Assembly (NCBI GenBank): GCA_021613535.1
Contig: CP075493.1
Span: 2,914,001-2,978,000, forward strand
Source of the DNA: Adineta vaga
Lineage: Eukaryota > Rotifera
Length of the DNA: 64,000 nucleotides
Direction of reading: 5' to 3'
Shown here: positions 15,057 through 27,195 of the stretch, in pieces
Numbering within the stretch: position 1 is the stretch's first letter
Layout of the letters: every line of letters begins with the position of its first letter
Program-made: the position numbers and the translations under genes
The notes under the pieces: generated by a model
The model's database searches: none
What the model saw: the letters and a program-made list of their open reading frames with translations, nothing else
What the model was told of the DNA's origin: nothing

Positions 15057-16087
15057 GTTGAGAATAGTGGCGTAACCAGGGGTGGCCAGGGGGGCTCAGC
15101 CCCACCACCGGGCTTTTGAGCCCCACCATCCAAATTTTAGAAAGGGAATGAAATTTGGCAATTGAAGGTCTGTTCTTGCGCAAATCTTTTTGAAGTGAAA
15201 CTGAGCTTATCTTTCACTCTCATTTATCGATATTATGAACATCTTGTAATAATGAAAGTATTACAGATCTAAAATATTGATCTGCATATGAGCTGTCTCA
15301 GCGCTTGTTAGATTAGTAAAAAGTACAATCTATATTAGTGTCGTTGTAGATATGTGAAAAGAACGTTCTCAGAAAGGGAAATGATCAGAATGACTGATGG
15401 TCGATTGAGTAATATTGCTTTAATTTCTGTTGAACATTACATTGAAATTATCTAGGAAGAAAAGACGTTCAAAACAGTTGTCAGATTATACTGATATAAA
15501 AATTTGTCTTATTTCCTTGTCTTTAGAAATATTTTTTGCATGTACACATGAGCTGATCATTCATTGACATCAATCAGCTTATAGACTTCTAAATGTACTT
15601 TAATACGGTGTTCAAAAATTTAGTAATGTTAGCATTTCTTAATCAACTTTATTATTAGTAATGCAATCTTTGAAGTATCAATTAGGTCTTTTTTAGTCTT
15701 GCCTCAAATCTCATGTTTTTTCCCAAAAAATATACCTGCGCAAATCTTCCCAAGAGATTTGTAGAAGTGCACTTGGTTTTTAAACATTAACTTAACTAAA
15801 AAACGAGTTACTTCAGAATTTAATACGGTTTCTTTAAAAATTATATAAGCATATGAGACATCCTTGCGATTTTTCGCACTAATTCTCATACTACACATCC
15901 GAAATTTTCAGAACATGCTTAGCATAAGAGGATGCAACTTTGTTATAAAAAATGGCGTATCAGTCCGACCCTCTCGACAGAAAAATGGCAGAAACTAGAT
16001 TCGTCGTTTAATTTCACTAAGGGTATACATAGCATGGGGGCTGAGCCCCACCACTCTAAAATTTCTAGTTACGCCGCTAGTTGAGAA
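15057..16087. mobile_element. Non-autonomous hAT-type DNA transposon with 8-bp target duplication
   Basis: The element itself is 15065-16079 (1,015 bp). Its ends are inverted: TAGTGGCGTAACCAG on the left, and TAGCGGCGTAACTAG when the right end is read on the other strand. Sub-terminal blocks containing GGGGCTCAGCCCC occur near both ends. The host sequence gttgagaa is duplicated perfectly at 15057-15064 and 16080-16087, the 8-bp duplication typical of hAT transposition. No transposase-like frame is present; the longest internal ORF is 64 codons and unremarkable. It is therefore a MITE or internally deleted derivative. The ends still match well, so the insertion is not very old. Confidence 0.9.
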
Positions 16088-17776
16088 CACTTTCAGTCTT
16101 CAATATTTATTAGAAACAATTCGCAAAAACAGATTCCCTAATGTAAATTAAAGCTTTTTGAGACATACGTCTGTCTCGATTGCTTGATGGAAACAAGAGA
16201 TGTTTTTCTTAGTGACACTCGAGATATAGAGAGTTGATTTTTTCTTCGAAATAACAATCTGAAATTTGGAATCTCATTTAATTTTACTTGTATTTCACGC
16301 TTAGCATCTACGTCGTAATTATGCATTTATTTTAAATCTAAATCTGAAATTCTGTTATCTAAATGTTAGTGCGACATCTGTGGATGTAACTGGATAATAA
16401 TTTAATAGTTTAAATAAAACTGATTTTTGAATATTTTTCAATACTCAATAATATTTTATGATAAGATTTATTTCGAAAAAAAACATGAAGTTGACCAATG
16501 AAATTTTAAATTTTATCCTCTCTTTGAATTTTCTCTTCTTTACTCTATTTCTATTAATCCGTACGATGACGCATTTGACATCTGTACAGTGCAGTACAAA
16601 TGAGAACGAGAACGAGCAAGTGAAAGAAAGAGAATATTCTTCTCTCGTCGTTTTTCGTTCCCTTAATAGATTTTCATCCTAAATGATTACGTCATTTTTT
16701 ATGAAGATCATATATTTGTTCTGTTCTGTTTTGTAACTTTTAAGTTCATATAATGTACCGATATATTTTTCCTTTTCGAATTCATGACTTTCTAAGCATT
16801 CAGTAAAGAATATTGTTGATGTTTACTCTCAACTATGAAATCGATTTTCTTCTTCATAATCTTGCAAACTAGGTACGTTATATGACATAGAATTCTTACA
16901 AGTAAACCTACAAATAATTTCATTAAATAGCGAAGGATAATGGACAAAATGAAGTTATAGGATATCAAAGATATAAATGATGATGACACTACATCAACTA
17001 GTAAGACGATATATCTCGAGATGTTCATCTGTTCTTGATGTTCGAGTACGTATACATCTATTGTCAGTACTTTCATTGATTTCTATAAGAGATCATATGA
17101 TTGTTTTTCATTTCAATGTCACTTTATGCTTTTTTTTGTCTATAAAAAGAAACTTTAATGAACTATCAAAAATACGCAGTTTGATACATAATTATCTTTT
17201 GAAAATAATCAATTCAATACTAATGTCGCATCTTGTAGTGATCGTTTTTTGCTAAGAGAGAGAAAAATCGAGCAGACGGATGCTTTTTTGTTTCTTTTCA
17301 CAAACACTTACATGTATATATATATATATATATAAGACCTTCTTCATTTCGTTGTTTCATTCTCCTTTTTAAGTAACAATATAGTTATTATATTTTTCTC
17401 TATCTTCCTACGCATAGTAACACATGTGTGCACCATCATTCCGCATACTTTCCTTACTTAACAATTTCATATTTTATTCTCGTCTACATGAACTATAACA
17501 TAGTCTTTTAAGTACTTCGAGAGACTTCATATATTTGAATGTTATTTAATTGAATCAAATATAACTAAAGAAATATTTCTGAGGCTTTTCTCTCTCTCTC
17601 TCAACTATTTACATTAATATTATATTCATCAGACAATGTCGATATGTTCGTTTTTTCTTCGTTTAATGTAAATAAAATATTGCATAAATTAACTTTGCAT
17701 TTCTATAATCTGAAAAGTGCATACTTTAGAGATATTTATATAAAAAAAATTAGACCAAGAAGAAGAAATACGTATA
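16088..17776. other. AT-rich intergenic DNA upstream of SPATS2-like gene
   Basis: No gene is recognised. The stretch contains a (TA)n run at about 17313-17334 and presumably the promoter of the gene starting at 17777. Short ORFs here have no protein-like composition. Confidence 0.45.
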
Positions 17777-19803
17777 ATGTCACGAAAAAATACCATGCGT
17801 GATAATGTCAATGCTATTCGATCTCGATTACCTTATTTATCTGATCTTCCACGTGAAAAAATTGAATTAGCTTTACTTTATCATGAATCAAATGTTGACG
17901 AAACTGTTGCTGCATTTGAACGAAGTAAGTACTGAAAATCGAATCTAGTTATTTTGAAGACTCAAACATCTGATGCATATTTTTTGTTTGTCCGTTCTTT
18001 TAGATGGAGCAGTTGAAGCATTAAGTGGCTGGAATGAAATGAATAATGATCGAAGACATGTAAAAATTGATCTTTTGATTAGTTTTTATCGTTATATATT
18101 CCATGTGTTTTAGATGTCAGGAAAACGAACGAATAATAGACCAAATAAACCATTAACATTGAGTACTACTTCATCACAAATATCTCCGTCCAATGGTATT
18201 TTACGACCATCACAACGTGTTTCAAGTATATTTCAAACATTTGCTGAAGGAGGTGTGCCATCACCCACTACAAGTAATAAATTAAATTTCTAAAAGAAAA
18301 AGTTCTTACTAATTAATTCTTTATATTTAGCAATAAAGACAATAGTTTCAAGTACTTGTTCACCATCATCATTGTCTTCATCTTCATTTCTTGAACAATC
18401 AAATTCATCTGTTAGTCTAGGTATGAATCCGTCATTGTTTTCTTATCAATTAATAAAACTAATTGTCTTCTAGATTCTCCAACAACAGTAACAGTAGATA
18501 CGTCTCAAGATTCACCAAATACTTCGCAACGATAAATGCTATTATACCTGAAGAAACAACAGAAGTACAAAAATCTACCAAATCACAACGTCGAAAAAGT
18601 ATAAAAAATCGTAATAGTTCCACATCATCTATTATTCAGACACATGAAACTTCAAATAACTCACAAACAACGACTACAACTGCGAAAGGTTCCAATTCAA
18701 TAACACTTAGTAACAATAAAAAAAGTAAACATATCCTCATATTGCTTGAAAAAATGTGCATTTTTACAATTATTCTTTATTTTAGTTCTAGCAAAATCAG
18801 TTAAGGATCTTCAACGACAAACATCCACTCTAGCCAATGTAGAATTATTATTTAATAATGAAATCAAAGCATCGTTAAAACGTATTGATGATGTATTCAA
18901 ACAAATTCATGAAATTCTTAAAGAACGTGAAGTTGCACTTTATCTTGAAATGGATAAAGCGAAAGAACAAGGTTTAAATGTTATTCATCGACGACAACAA
19001 CGTGCAATTGAATTACGTCAACGTATTGATCGTTGTGATCGTCTTGAACCATCGGAAATTGATAATCTTCGTCATGATATCAAACAATTTGTTACTGATC
19101 GTCGTTATGATTTAGGTGAAGAATTAACATCCGCACATCGTTTTGATTATGAACAATCATTAGTTGAAGCATTGAAACATTTTGGAACAGTTTTAACTTG
19201 TGATCGAAAACGTTCGATATCGACGACATCTCCATTATTAGAAACAAGCACAACTACAGAAAATTCTATCGTACATACAATATCAGAAAATGTACCAGTA
19301 GCAAATAGTCGAAAACCATCAATATCTCCGTCATCAAATGAAGTTGTTTCAACAAATCAACAACAGCAACCGATGGAACAACGAATTCAACATAAAACGA
19401 ATAAGAATGATAAACGTTCGAATGGTGAAATGATTCAATCTCCTACAAATGAGAATGGTACCGGTGATTATCATCAAAATTATTATTATTCATCACAAAC
19501 AAACGGTTATTCAAATTATTATGATGATTCGTATAACTATCAAAGTAAATCTTAAATAATCAACTATTCATTTATCATAACAATTCATTTTTAGATATGA
19601 ATCGTCGTCGACTTGCACAACAATATCCTTCAAGTGCTTCTCAACGACCACGTCCATTACTTGATTTTCAGAATGGGAATTATCGTCGTACAACACCAAA
19701 ACAGATAAATACTCGTAGTAATATGTATAATAACAGTGAAACAACTACGGCATATCATCGTCCTCGTCCATCGTCTCAATCGATTGTTCCCGTACAAACT
19801 TAA
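17777..19803 (+). CDS. SPATS2/SPATS2L-like protein with an internal frame conflict
   Basis: SPATS2-family proteins are cytoplasmic and associated with RNA granules. Exon 1 carries a UBA/CUE-like helical region (VNAIRSRLPYLSDLPREKIE...ESNVDETVAAFERNGAVEAL). The later SPATS2 core reads SVKDLQRQTSTLANVE, then a coiled coil with REVALYLEMDKAKEQ and RHDIKQFVTDRRYD, matching the vertebrate arrangement. A basic tail ends SQSIVPVQT at 19803. Exons 1-4 join cleanly (phases 1, 0, 1, 1). The fifth exon starts at about 18474, and in the required phase it reads Ser/Thr-rich codons and then hits TAA at 18533-18535. The conserved downstream part (PEETTEVQKSTKSQRR...) is open in another frame of the same exon. 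No alternative GT/AG pair that I tested restores the frame. This is either a one-base indel in this allele or assembly, or a decaying copy. The family call is firm; intactness is not. Confidence 0.75.
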
Positions 19804-20767
19804 AATTCTTGTGTATACAAACTTTTAGAAATGTGTTCGAAACACTTCTTATACATAACGCAGTTTTTAGTATGGGCTGATGTGAACGTCTTTTTGTTTT
19901 CTCTTCGTCCGGCATATTTATTATTCTGTTTTAGTAGTTTGATTACAACAAAAGCCAAAAAAAAGAAACATTTAATTCAATTTATTACAGATAATTGTTG
20001 TATTTGGAAAGAATAATGTTGTCTCTCTTTTCTTTTTGGTTCTGGTGCTGTTTTGTTTTTCTTAAGTGAAAGAATGGTTACACAGCTCAAATTCTTTGTT
20101 TTTAATTCCTTGGGAAATTTTCTTTCATTGTTTTTCTTTCGTCTCTTTTTTCTCAATTGTTAAATTACAGAAACAAAAAATCATTTTTATTATGTATCAT
20201 ATTAAAATATATTCGATGCTATATCATACTTAACATATCGTAAGAATTAATTAAACCATGAAGAAACTTTTCTGATACGAGAAAAATCGATCGATTTCTT
20301 CACCCAAATTATCTATCTTTAGATGTCGCTAAATCCTTTTTTTATACATATATATATACTATACTATCCATATAAATCCACTATTTGCCCTTGACATGTA
20401 TGTCAATCAATCAATCAATCAATAGAAATGCAGCGCAATCTTCACTCGTACTCTCGCCATATGCGATATATCAATCGAAGAAAGGAACCTCACTATGCAT
20501 AATAGGAGTATCTGAAGAAATAAATGAATGAACGAACGAACAAACGCGACGGCGCGACCTCTCAGAAGGTCAATATACATACGTATATATAGATGCATAT
20601 ACTTATATGCATTGCCTTGCCTTATCTTTACATATTAACAAAGAGGCCAAACTGTTTCGTTCACAATATCCTGTCCCGACGTCGAGACATTTACTAATTT
20701 AATTCAAATTTTCATTTCTTTTTCTATATTTTAGATAATTCTCTTTTTCTTCTTCACATTTTCGGCC
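19804..20767. other. Intergenic DNA between SPATS2-like and DRAK-like genes
   Basis: This contains the 3' flank of the SPATS2-like gene, a TA-rich run at 20340-20360, a (TCAA)n microsatellite and the upstream region of the kinase gene. I see no gene. Confidence 0.5.
20403..20423 (+). repeat. (TCAA)n microsatellite
   Basis: About five tandem copies of the tetranucleotide TCAA lie upstream of the kinase gene. Confidence 0.85.
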
Positions 20768-22280
20768 ATGATAGACGGTGTGTGTCTTAGTCAAGCATCT
20801 ACTCGTACTCGCAATCCACTCTACCGATATCGATTCCATGTAAGTAATCATATCAATAAGAATTATCAAGTCGTATCAATCCAGTATAATCTTTATTTTC
20901 TTTCTCGTCTAGTTTATTCTAATTAATATCTAAGTAATCTCGTTTTCTCCTTTCCCTTGATGTGTAAATTTCAGCATGATCGATTCGATGTTTATATAAT
21001 ACTTAGATATATGTTTTGATTTAGAATTCATCCAGTATTGTATCTTCTTTTACTCTGACACCATCGTTAACAGACGGAATGATTCAATCAACTGCACCGA
21101 ATGAATTCAGTCATCTTTGTGCCACCGTATCATTTGATTCAATCTATAATTTAACCGAAGATCTTTGTCGGTAAGAAAATTCTTTATTGAAATGAAGACT
21201 ATATATATATACTGAAAATTCTCTTTTATTTAGAGGCCGTTTTTCATCCGTAAAAAAATGTGTGAAAAAAGATTCATCCGATCAAATCTATGCTGCAAAA
21301 ATAATCAAAAAACGAAATATACAACATGCCTTAAATGAATTACGTATCTTTCAATTATCACATAAGCATCCAAATTTTGTAAGACTATATCAAGTATTTG
21401 ATTTACCAACTGAAGCAATTATGATTCTTGAATAGTATGTTTAGAAACGAGATTATTTCATTAAATATTTGTTTTGGGGAATGTATTCTAGTGCAAAACA
21501 AGGTGATTTACAATTAGCTTTGGAATTAGAAGGTTGTCTCGAAGAATTACAAGCTATACATGTGACAAAACAAGTTTTAGAAGCAATTGCATTTCTTCAT
21601 GAGAATAATGTTGTTCATCTTGATATTAAGGTTTGATTTTTTTCTATAACAAACATTGATTGTTTAGAAATCGAAGTATTTCTAGCCGCAAAATATTCTT
21701 CTAATGGAAAAATGGCCAAGTACACAAATAAAACTTTGTGATTTTGGTCTTTCACGTGTTTTAACTAATCAACGTTTATTAGAAATGTCAGGCACAACAG
21801 ATTTTCTTGGTAAAATAGTTACTTTTATAATTGATTTTCTACTTTATTATTGAATCTAGCACCTGAAGTTGTCAATTATGAACCATTAACATGTGCTACT
21901 GATATGTGGAATATTGGTGTTTTAATCTATGTACTTGTCACAGGTCATACACCATTTGGTGGTACAACAAAATTAGATACTCAAAGTAATATTACACATT
22001 GTGTACTCGATTTTCCGAAAGATTTATTTGAAAAAATCTCGAAAAATTGTATGGATTTAATTGAAAAATTAATCGTTCGAATACCAAAGTAAATAGAAAA
22101 TAAAAATTGACTAAGGACAATTTCTCTTATCTAAATAGACATCGTGCTACTGTACATGAATCACTTAAACATCCATGGTTATGTTTTAATGAAGATATGA
22201 CATTAACAAATTCACTTGACGATGATAATGAAGAAGAAGATGATGATCAAACACCATTACCAATAAATCTATCAAAATAG
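20768..22280 (+). CDS. DAPK-family Ser/Thr kinase, DRAK (STK17)-like
   Basis: This is a CaM-kinase-group protein kinase most like the death-associated DRAK/STK17 branch. The phase-0 first exon (MIDGVCLSQASTRTRN...) joins a Ser/Thr-rich leader. The kinase domain starts at LCRGRFSSVKKCVKKD (glycine loop). It has AAKIIKKR (ATP-anchoring Lys), NELRIFQLSHKHPN (helix-C Glu), HENNVVHLDIKPQNILL (HLD in place of HRD, as in DRAKs), LCDFGLSRVL (DFG) and GTTDFLAPEVVNYEP (APE). TDMWNIGVLIYVLVTGHTPF and HRATVHESLKHPWL close the domain. A short acidic tail follows and the stop is at 22278-22280. No calmodulin-binding or ankyrin region follows, which argues for DRAK over DAPK1. Oddity: the first Gly of the nucleotide loop is Cys (CRGRF instead of GRGKF). 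The catalytic residues are all present, so activity is expected. Confidence 0.88.
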
Positions 22281-23181
22281 TTTCTTTTCTTTTTCCTTTA
22301 CAGTATTGAATGATCCATCTTGTGTGTGATAAGTTGCAGTGCAGTGTTAACGTTCTTCCTTTTATATATATACATTCTTGTAATTTTTTCTTCTTAACCT
22401 TCGATCTCAGATATATATATATATACATAATTCTCAATCTTTATGACAAATACCTGATAAAATAGTCGTTTTTTCTTTCTCTGTCTCAGGCATCAGTAAA
22501 ACGATCTATTTTTCTTTTCTTTTCCTTTTTTGCTGTTATTGTTAAACATCTATGTATTAGTTGAGTGAAAGTCGATTTAGATGGAATGATATGACTTTAG
22601 AACAAAAAAAAATATAAATAAAAGAATCGTTATTTCAAAATTTGACTTATGAATCATGACATGATTGTTTGATTAGGTAATATATATAAATATATATATC
22701 AAATGAATACTTGATTACAATTGACTATCAATAATTGTCACGCGTGAATGACAGACAGTATGTAAATGAAAAAATAACATACTTTTGTTGTCAGTTGTTG
22801 AATGGTATATATGTATATGATGAACAATTCTACAGATGTCGTACATGTACATATGAATTTGACTTTTTTTCAAGGTATTTGTATAACTTTATTATGTATG
22901 AGAGTTTGAAATAAAAAACGAAATTTATTTTTCTTCAAAATATGTGATTCAAGTATGATAAAATTTCATTTCGATTGAATTATTTTGATTCGTAGATTAT
23001 ATTCTCTCAACATACACACACACACAGAGGGATATAGAGATAGTATCGTTTAGTGAGAGCTTAGCTTTACTTAAGGAAGAGAAGGAGACGACAATGATTT
23101 ATTGTCTTTTTAGTCTTAGTCTATGTATGATCTTGTCTTTTGTTTAGATTGTCTTAGATTTAAGCAACAAAAAAAAGTATC
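22281..23181. other. Intergenic DNA
   Basis: AT-rich, with TA runs near 22363-22425 and a CA run at about 23012-23027. No gene is seen. The 3' part should contain the promoter of the small gene starting at 23182. Confidence 0.5.
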
Positions 23182-23539
23182 ATGGAACAAGGTTCGTCAA
23201 ACAATCTCGATATAGTTTCAATGGTCATTTGGCTATCAACTGGCAATGGAAAATTCTTTGAATTAGTAAAGTTAATCATATTGATTTCGATTCGAATTCT
23301 AATTAATTCTTTGCCTTCAGCATGGTTCTCGTGATATAATTAAACAAGTATTACCTCAATCATCAGAAACTGCTTTTCGTTGGGGTTATTATAATTCACC
23401 AGCTGATCCTGATCGTCAATCATATACTCAAGCACTTGAAGCTTTTCTTAAAGCTGGTTTTAAGATTGAAGGTTCATCTGGTGCTGGTACACAAGGTCTT
23501 CTTCGTGCACAATATATTCTTGTGAAACGTAGTTCATAG
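23182..23539 (+). CDS. Small uncharacterised 100-residue protein, two exons
   Basis: Two exons splice cleanly. Exon 1 (23182-23265, 28 codons) begins MEQGSSNNLDIVSMVIW. A 55-bp GT-AG intron (donor GTAAAG, acceptor TTCAG) follows. Exon 2 (23321-23539) gives 72 more residues, including HGSRDIIKQVLPQSS, AFRWGYYNSPADPDRQS and a C-terminal GTQGLLRAQYILVKRSS. I do not recognise the family. It has no signal peptide or clear membrane span. Sequence character (Gly/Ser turns, a WGYYNSP motif, amphipathic ends) looks like a compact folded domain, and codon use resembles the neighbours. The clean splice and matched phases make it a likely real gene even though each exon is short. Function unknown. Confidence 0.7.
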
Positions 23540-24473
23540 ATATTCTTTTCTCAGGAAACTATATGTGTTACATGTCGTTTGTTTTTATTCATTTAACCAT
23601 ATTCTTGTTTGTCATGATTTGTACTTCTAGTCTTCTGATATTTTCTTGTTGCAGGTATTTGGATATCTTTACAGTGTTTTCTTTTAGTCTCATTTTCAAA
23701 AGTTGAGATTGATTTTAGTTCGTAGAAAGAAACATGTTGGTTATGGTCTTTTTTGTTGTTTTTCAGATATCATTCAGACACGGCATGTCTTCATTGATTA
23801 TCTTCTCAATGATATAAAACAAACAAACGAACCATTTCCTCTATTTTAGATCAGATATTAATATTGAGAATTATTTGAAATATGAGAATGGATATTCGAC
23901 CTATAAAAAGCCAGTTATTGACACTAATGCCAACATTCCATGAGTATGTATCTACTTTACTTCTTCCTCTTTTCACACACCATTGTTAAACAATATGTGT
24001 CGAACAGTTGCACTGATGTCTTGATTCCTTTTCTCTCTTTTTTTTTCGTATTACTGTTTTAGTTCGAAAGGACAAGAAAGTGCACATGCGAAACGTTTCA
24101 ACAACGTAAAAAAAGAAAGAAAGAAACGAGAACGAAAGCGAGAGAGAGAGAGAGAGAGAAGGCGAGCAAGGGGTAGAATACTTCATCGTTTTTTTTTCTG
24201 CTTGCAAACAACGCGTCGCGTCCTACCAATTTATAGCATTTCAAAGATGTCTTTTGTTAATTAAAAAAATGCGAATCAGTGAACAACTTATTCGATTATA
24301 CTTGAGATATTAAACTGCTGACATTTATTCATTTCTCTTTCTTTCTTTTTTTTTATCTCATATAGTGATTATTCGAAGTATGCCAAATCAACAAGAACAA
24401 AATCATGTAATATGATAATTATTTTCGTATAATATTTCTCAAGCCAAAGTCAACATATAACCAAAATACTACG
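23540..24473. other. Intergenic DNA with an (AG)n tract
   Basis: AT-rich DNA between the small gene and the PPP1R16-like gene. A purine (AG)n tract lies at about 24138-24161. No gene is recognised. Confidence 0.5.
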
Positions 24474-26599
24474 ATGGATCATTCCGAACTTATTCAAGAA
24501 ATGGTGCTGCTAGAAAAAATGACGGCACAAGAACGGCTCAAACATGCACGACGAAGACGACAACAACAATTAAAAAATTGGATGCAACGAGAAGGATTAA
24601 CAAGTAATGGTACTAGTGTATCGAATGGTCTTACAACGAAATCATCAAAATCCTCAGCAAAATTAAAAAAACCATCTGTTATATTTCCTGAAAATGTTGT
24701 TCTATTAGAAGGTACAAGAAAACATCAATTTCGCTTCTCATTCATATAAAATTCGATTTTTGTGTCTCTAGCAACAGCACGACAAGATATTGAGGAAGTT
24801 CGTAATCTTCTTCAATCGGGAAAATACAGTCCAAATACAGCAAATGAAGATGGCCTAACACCAATTCATCAGTGTTCAATTGATAATAGTGAAAAATTAT
24901 TGAGATTACTGATTGAATACGGTGGTGATATCAATGCAAAAGATCGTGATCTATGGACTCCTCTACATGCTGCAGGTATTTATCATCTAAACATTTTTTT
25001 TTCATTTAGTTAGTTTCAAAAAAGAATATTGATAATGTACTGTTCGTATTGCATACAAAGTTACTTTTATCAATATACAATCGTATGCAAAATTTATACG
25101 AAATGACTTATGTGTATAGAATTTATTACTATATTTTATTGAATGAATCATATCTTTGAACTTTTGCTTGTTTACTTTTAGCAACTTGTGGTCATCTACA
25201 AATTTGTCGAGTGTTAATAGAAAATGGTGCTGAATTATTAGCTTTAAATGCAGATGGTAATATGCCATATGATATATGTGATGATGACATAACTCTTGAT
25301 TATATTGAAACACAAATGGATCGAATTGGTATCACACAAGAAATGATTGATAAAACTCGAGCAAAAGTTGAAAATCAAATGTTAATTGATTTACAAAATC
25401 TTGTTAAAAGAAAGTCACATGGATCGTTACGATCGATTGATGATATACTTTCATATCGAAATGCTGAAGGTGTCACACCATTACATATTGCTAGTGCAAA
25501 TGGTTATCAAACAGTAGTAGAATATCTTTTAAAACAGCATGTATCGATTAATCTTCAAGATGGTGATGGATGGACACCTACTCATGCCGCTGCATTTTGG
25601 TGTCAACAACCAATTCTAAGTAAATAATTAAAATAAAAGTTCAATCTTTTATTTTTTTTTGTTTTAATAGCGGAATTGATTAAAGCTGGGGCAGATATTT
25701 ATGAGAAGATTCCTGATGGTCGTTCTGCTGCTGATCTATGTGATGATCCTGATTTACGTTCGTATATGATCGAATTTTATGAACAAAATATTCGTAATCA
25801 AGAAAAAGCTGCAGCCGCCGCCGCTGCAGCAGCTGCACAATTACAACAAAAACTAAATAATCGTACACACCTCAATACTAATTCTTTACCTAATGGAACA
25901 ACATCACGTACAGGTACATTATATGAATCTCGTTCAAGTGTTTCTTCTCCATATGGAAGTGGTTCATCATTAAATCGAACAAGTTCAATACGTCGTGCAT
26001 CGATTCGTGATCGTGAAAAAGTTAAAAAATTAAATGAAAATTTCTTCGAAGTTTTACAAGCAAAAGATAAAATTCAAGAAGATGTTGATGAAGGTTTAAC
26101 AAATGGAACTCTAAGTAATGGAACATTAACACCTCATACAACACCAAAAATATCTAATAGAGAAGAACAAGCTCATAGTATAACAACAACAACAGCAACA
26201 GATTCAACTGTACGTGAACCAATAACAGTAATTCCTTCAAAAAAATCACTGGCACCAGTTATAGAAACAAGTCTTCCTCCATTAAAAGCACCACCACCTC
26301 CACATACTCAAAGTACGGCTGATACATTAAGTGATGTCAAACGACGACGTGAAGAACGACGTCGTGGATTAAATGGTATCTCATACAATGATCCTTCTAC
26401 GATTACTTCTCCGCCACTTTCATCTCCATTAAATGATTCTAATCATAAAAATAATAATAATCATACGAAAATATCAAATGGTATTCATAGTTCAACAACT
26501 TATGATATAAAAGACAGATATGCTTCACCAAAACAAGTTGAACTTCATCATATAGCAGATGATGATCGAGAAAAACGCATTTGTTGTACTATTTTGTGA
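24474..26599 (+). CDS. Protein phosphatase 1 regulatory subunit, PPP1R16 (TIMAP/MYPT3)-like, prenylated
   Basis: This is a membrane-targeted PP1 targeting subunit. The N-terminus (ELIQEMVLLEKMTAQERLKHARRRRQQQLKNW) matches the TIMAP/MYPT3 leader. A PP1-docking RVxF-type site follows as KKPSVIF, where family members have KVSF. Ankyrin repeats come next: [57 protein letters not shown], then AEGVTPLHIASANGYQTVVEYLL, GDGWTPTHAAAFW and AELIKAGADI. This is the 3+2 layout of the family, with the family sequence ITQEMIDK between the blocks. The tail has a nine-Ala run (about 25807-25835), an arginine/serine patch (SSIRRASIRDREKVKK) and a proline-rich segment. It ends RICCTIL, a CaaX box (C-T-I-L) whose terminal Leu predicts geranylgeranylation. 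Exons join at 24711, 24975, 25617 and 25671. Confidence 0.93.
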
Positions 26600-27084
26600 T
26601 TTCTTCTGATACTCTTTATCTGTCTATCCGTCCAATAAATACTACCACTGCTCCTCTTTGTCTTCCATTTTCATATAGCAATATTTGATAGATATGATGG
26701 CGCTATTCTCTACTATCTTCTTCCATCGAAATAAAGGTCTCTCTTTACATATCCTCTCATTTGTTTTGTTTTGTTTTTGTTTTTCATATAACTTTTTCTC
26801 ATGTCATTTTGTGAAAAACTCCGTTTTTAAGCTCAGCTCTGTGCATATCTTTACGTTTTCATATAATAACAACATTCCTTTCATCTTCCTTTTGTTAATG
26901 TGTTTGTTTTGGCTCGTTTTCTTTCTTTCTTTCTTTCTTTCTTTCCTTCCTTCTAGAATATATCCAATACTACTGATCTTTGCAACCGTGCTTTTTTTTG
27001 TTTTCTTTCATGGGTCCTGCCCTAGTTATTGACGTACAGTCTAATATGTAAAGAAACAATGAATAAGAGAGAGACAGACAAAAA
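26600..27084. other. Convergent intergenic region
   Basis: This is the 3' flank of the PPP1R16-like gene up to the start of the segmental duplication. It is T-rich and contains a (CTTT)n tract at about 26918-26955. No gene is seen. Confidence 0.5.
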
Positions 27085-27195
27085 ATGAGAAGACAATTAT
27101 TGCATTTTTTTTTGCGTAAATACAACAACAATTAGACGATGTCTGCATATATCAAATTAAGTTCTTTTCTTTCGACATCCCATTTGTTTATACTA

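Noticed and set aside
18463-18540. Independent gene starting MSSRFSNNSNSR inside the SPATS2 locus
   Set aside because: The first codons lie in an intron. The frame is simply the downstream SPATS2 frame extended backward.
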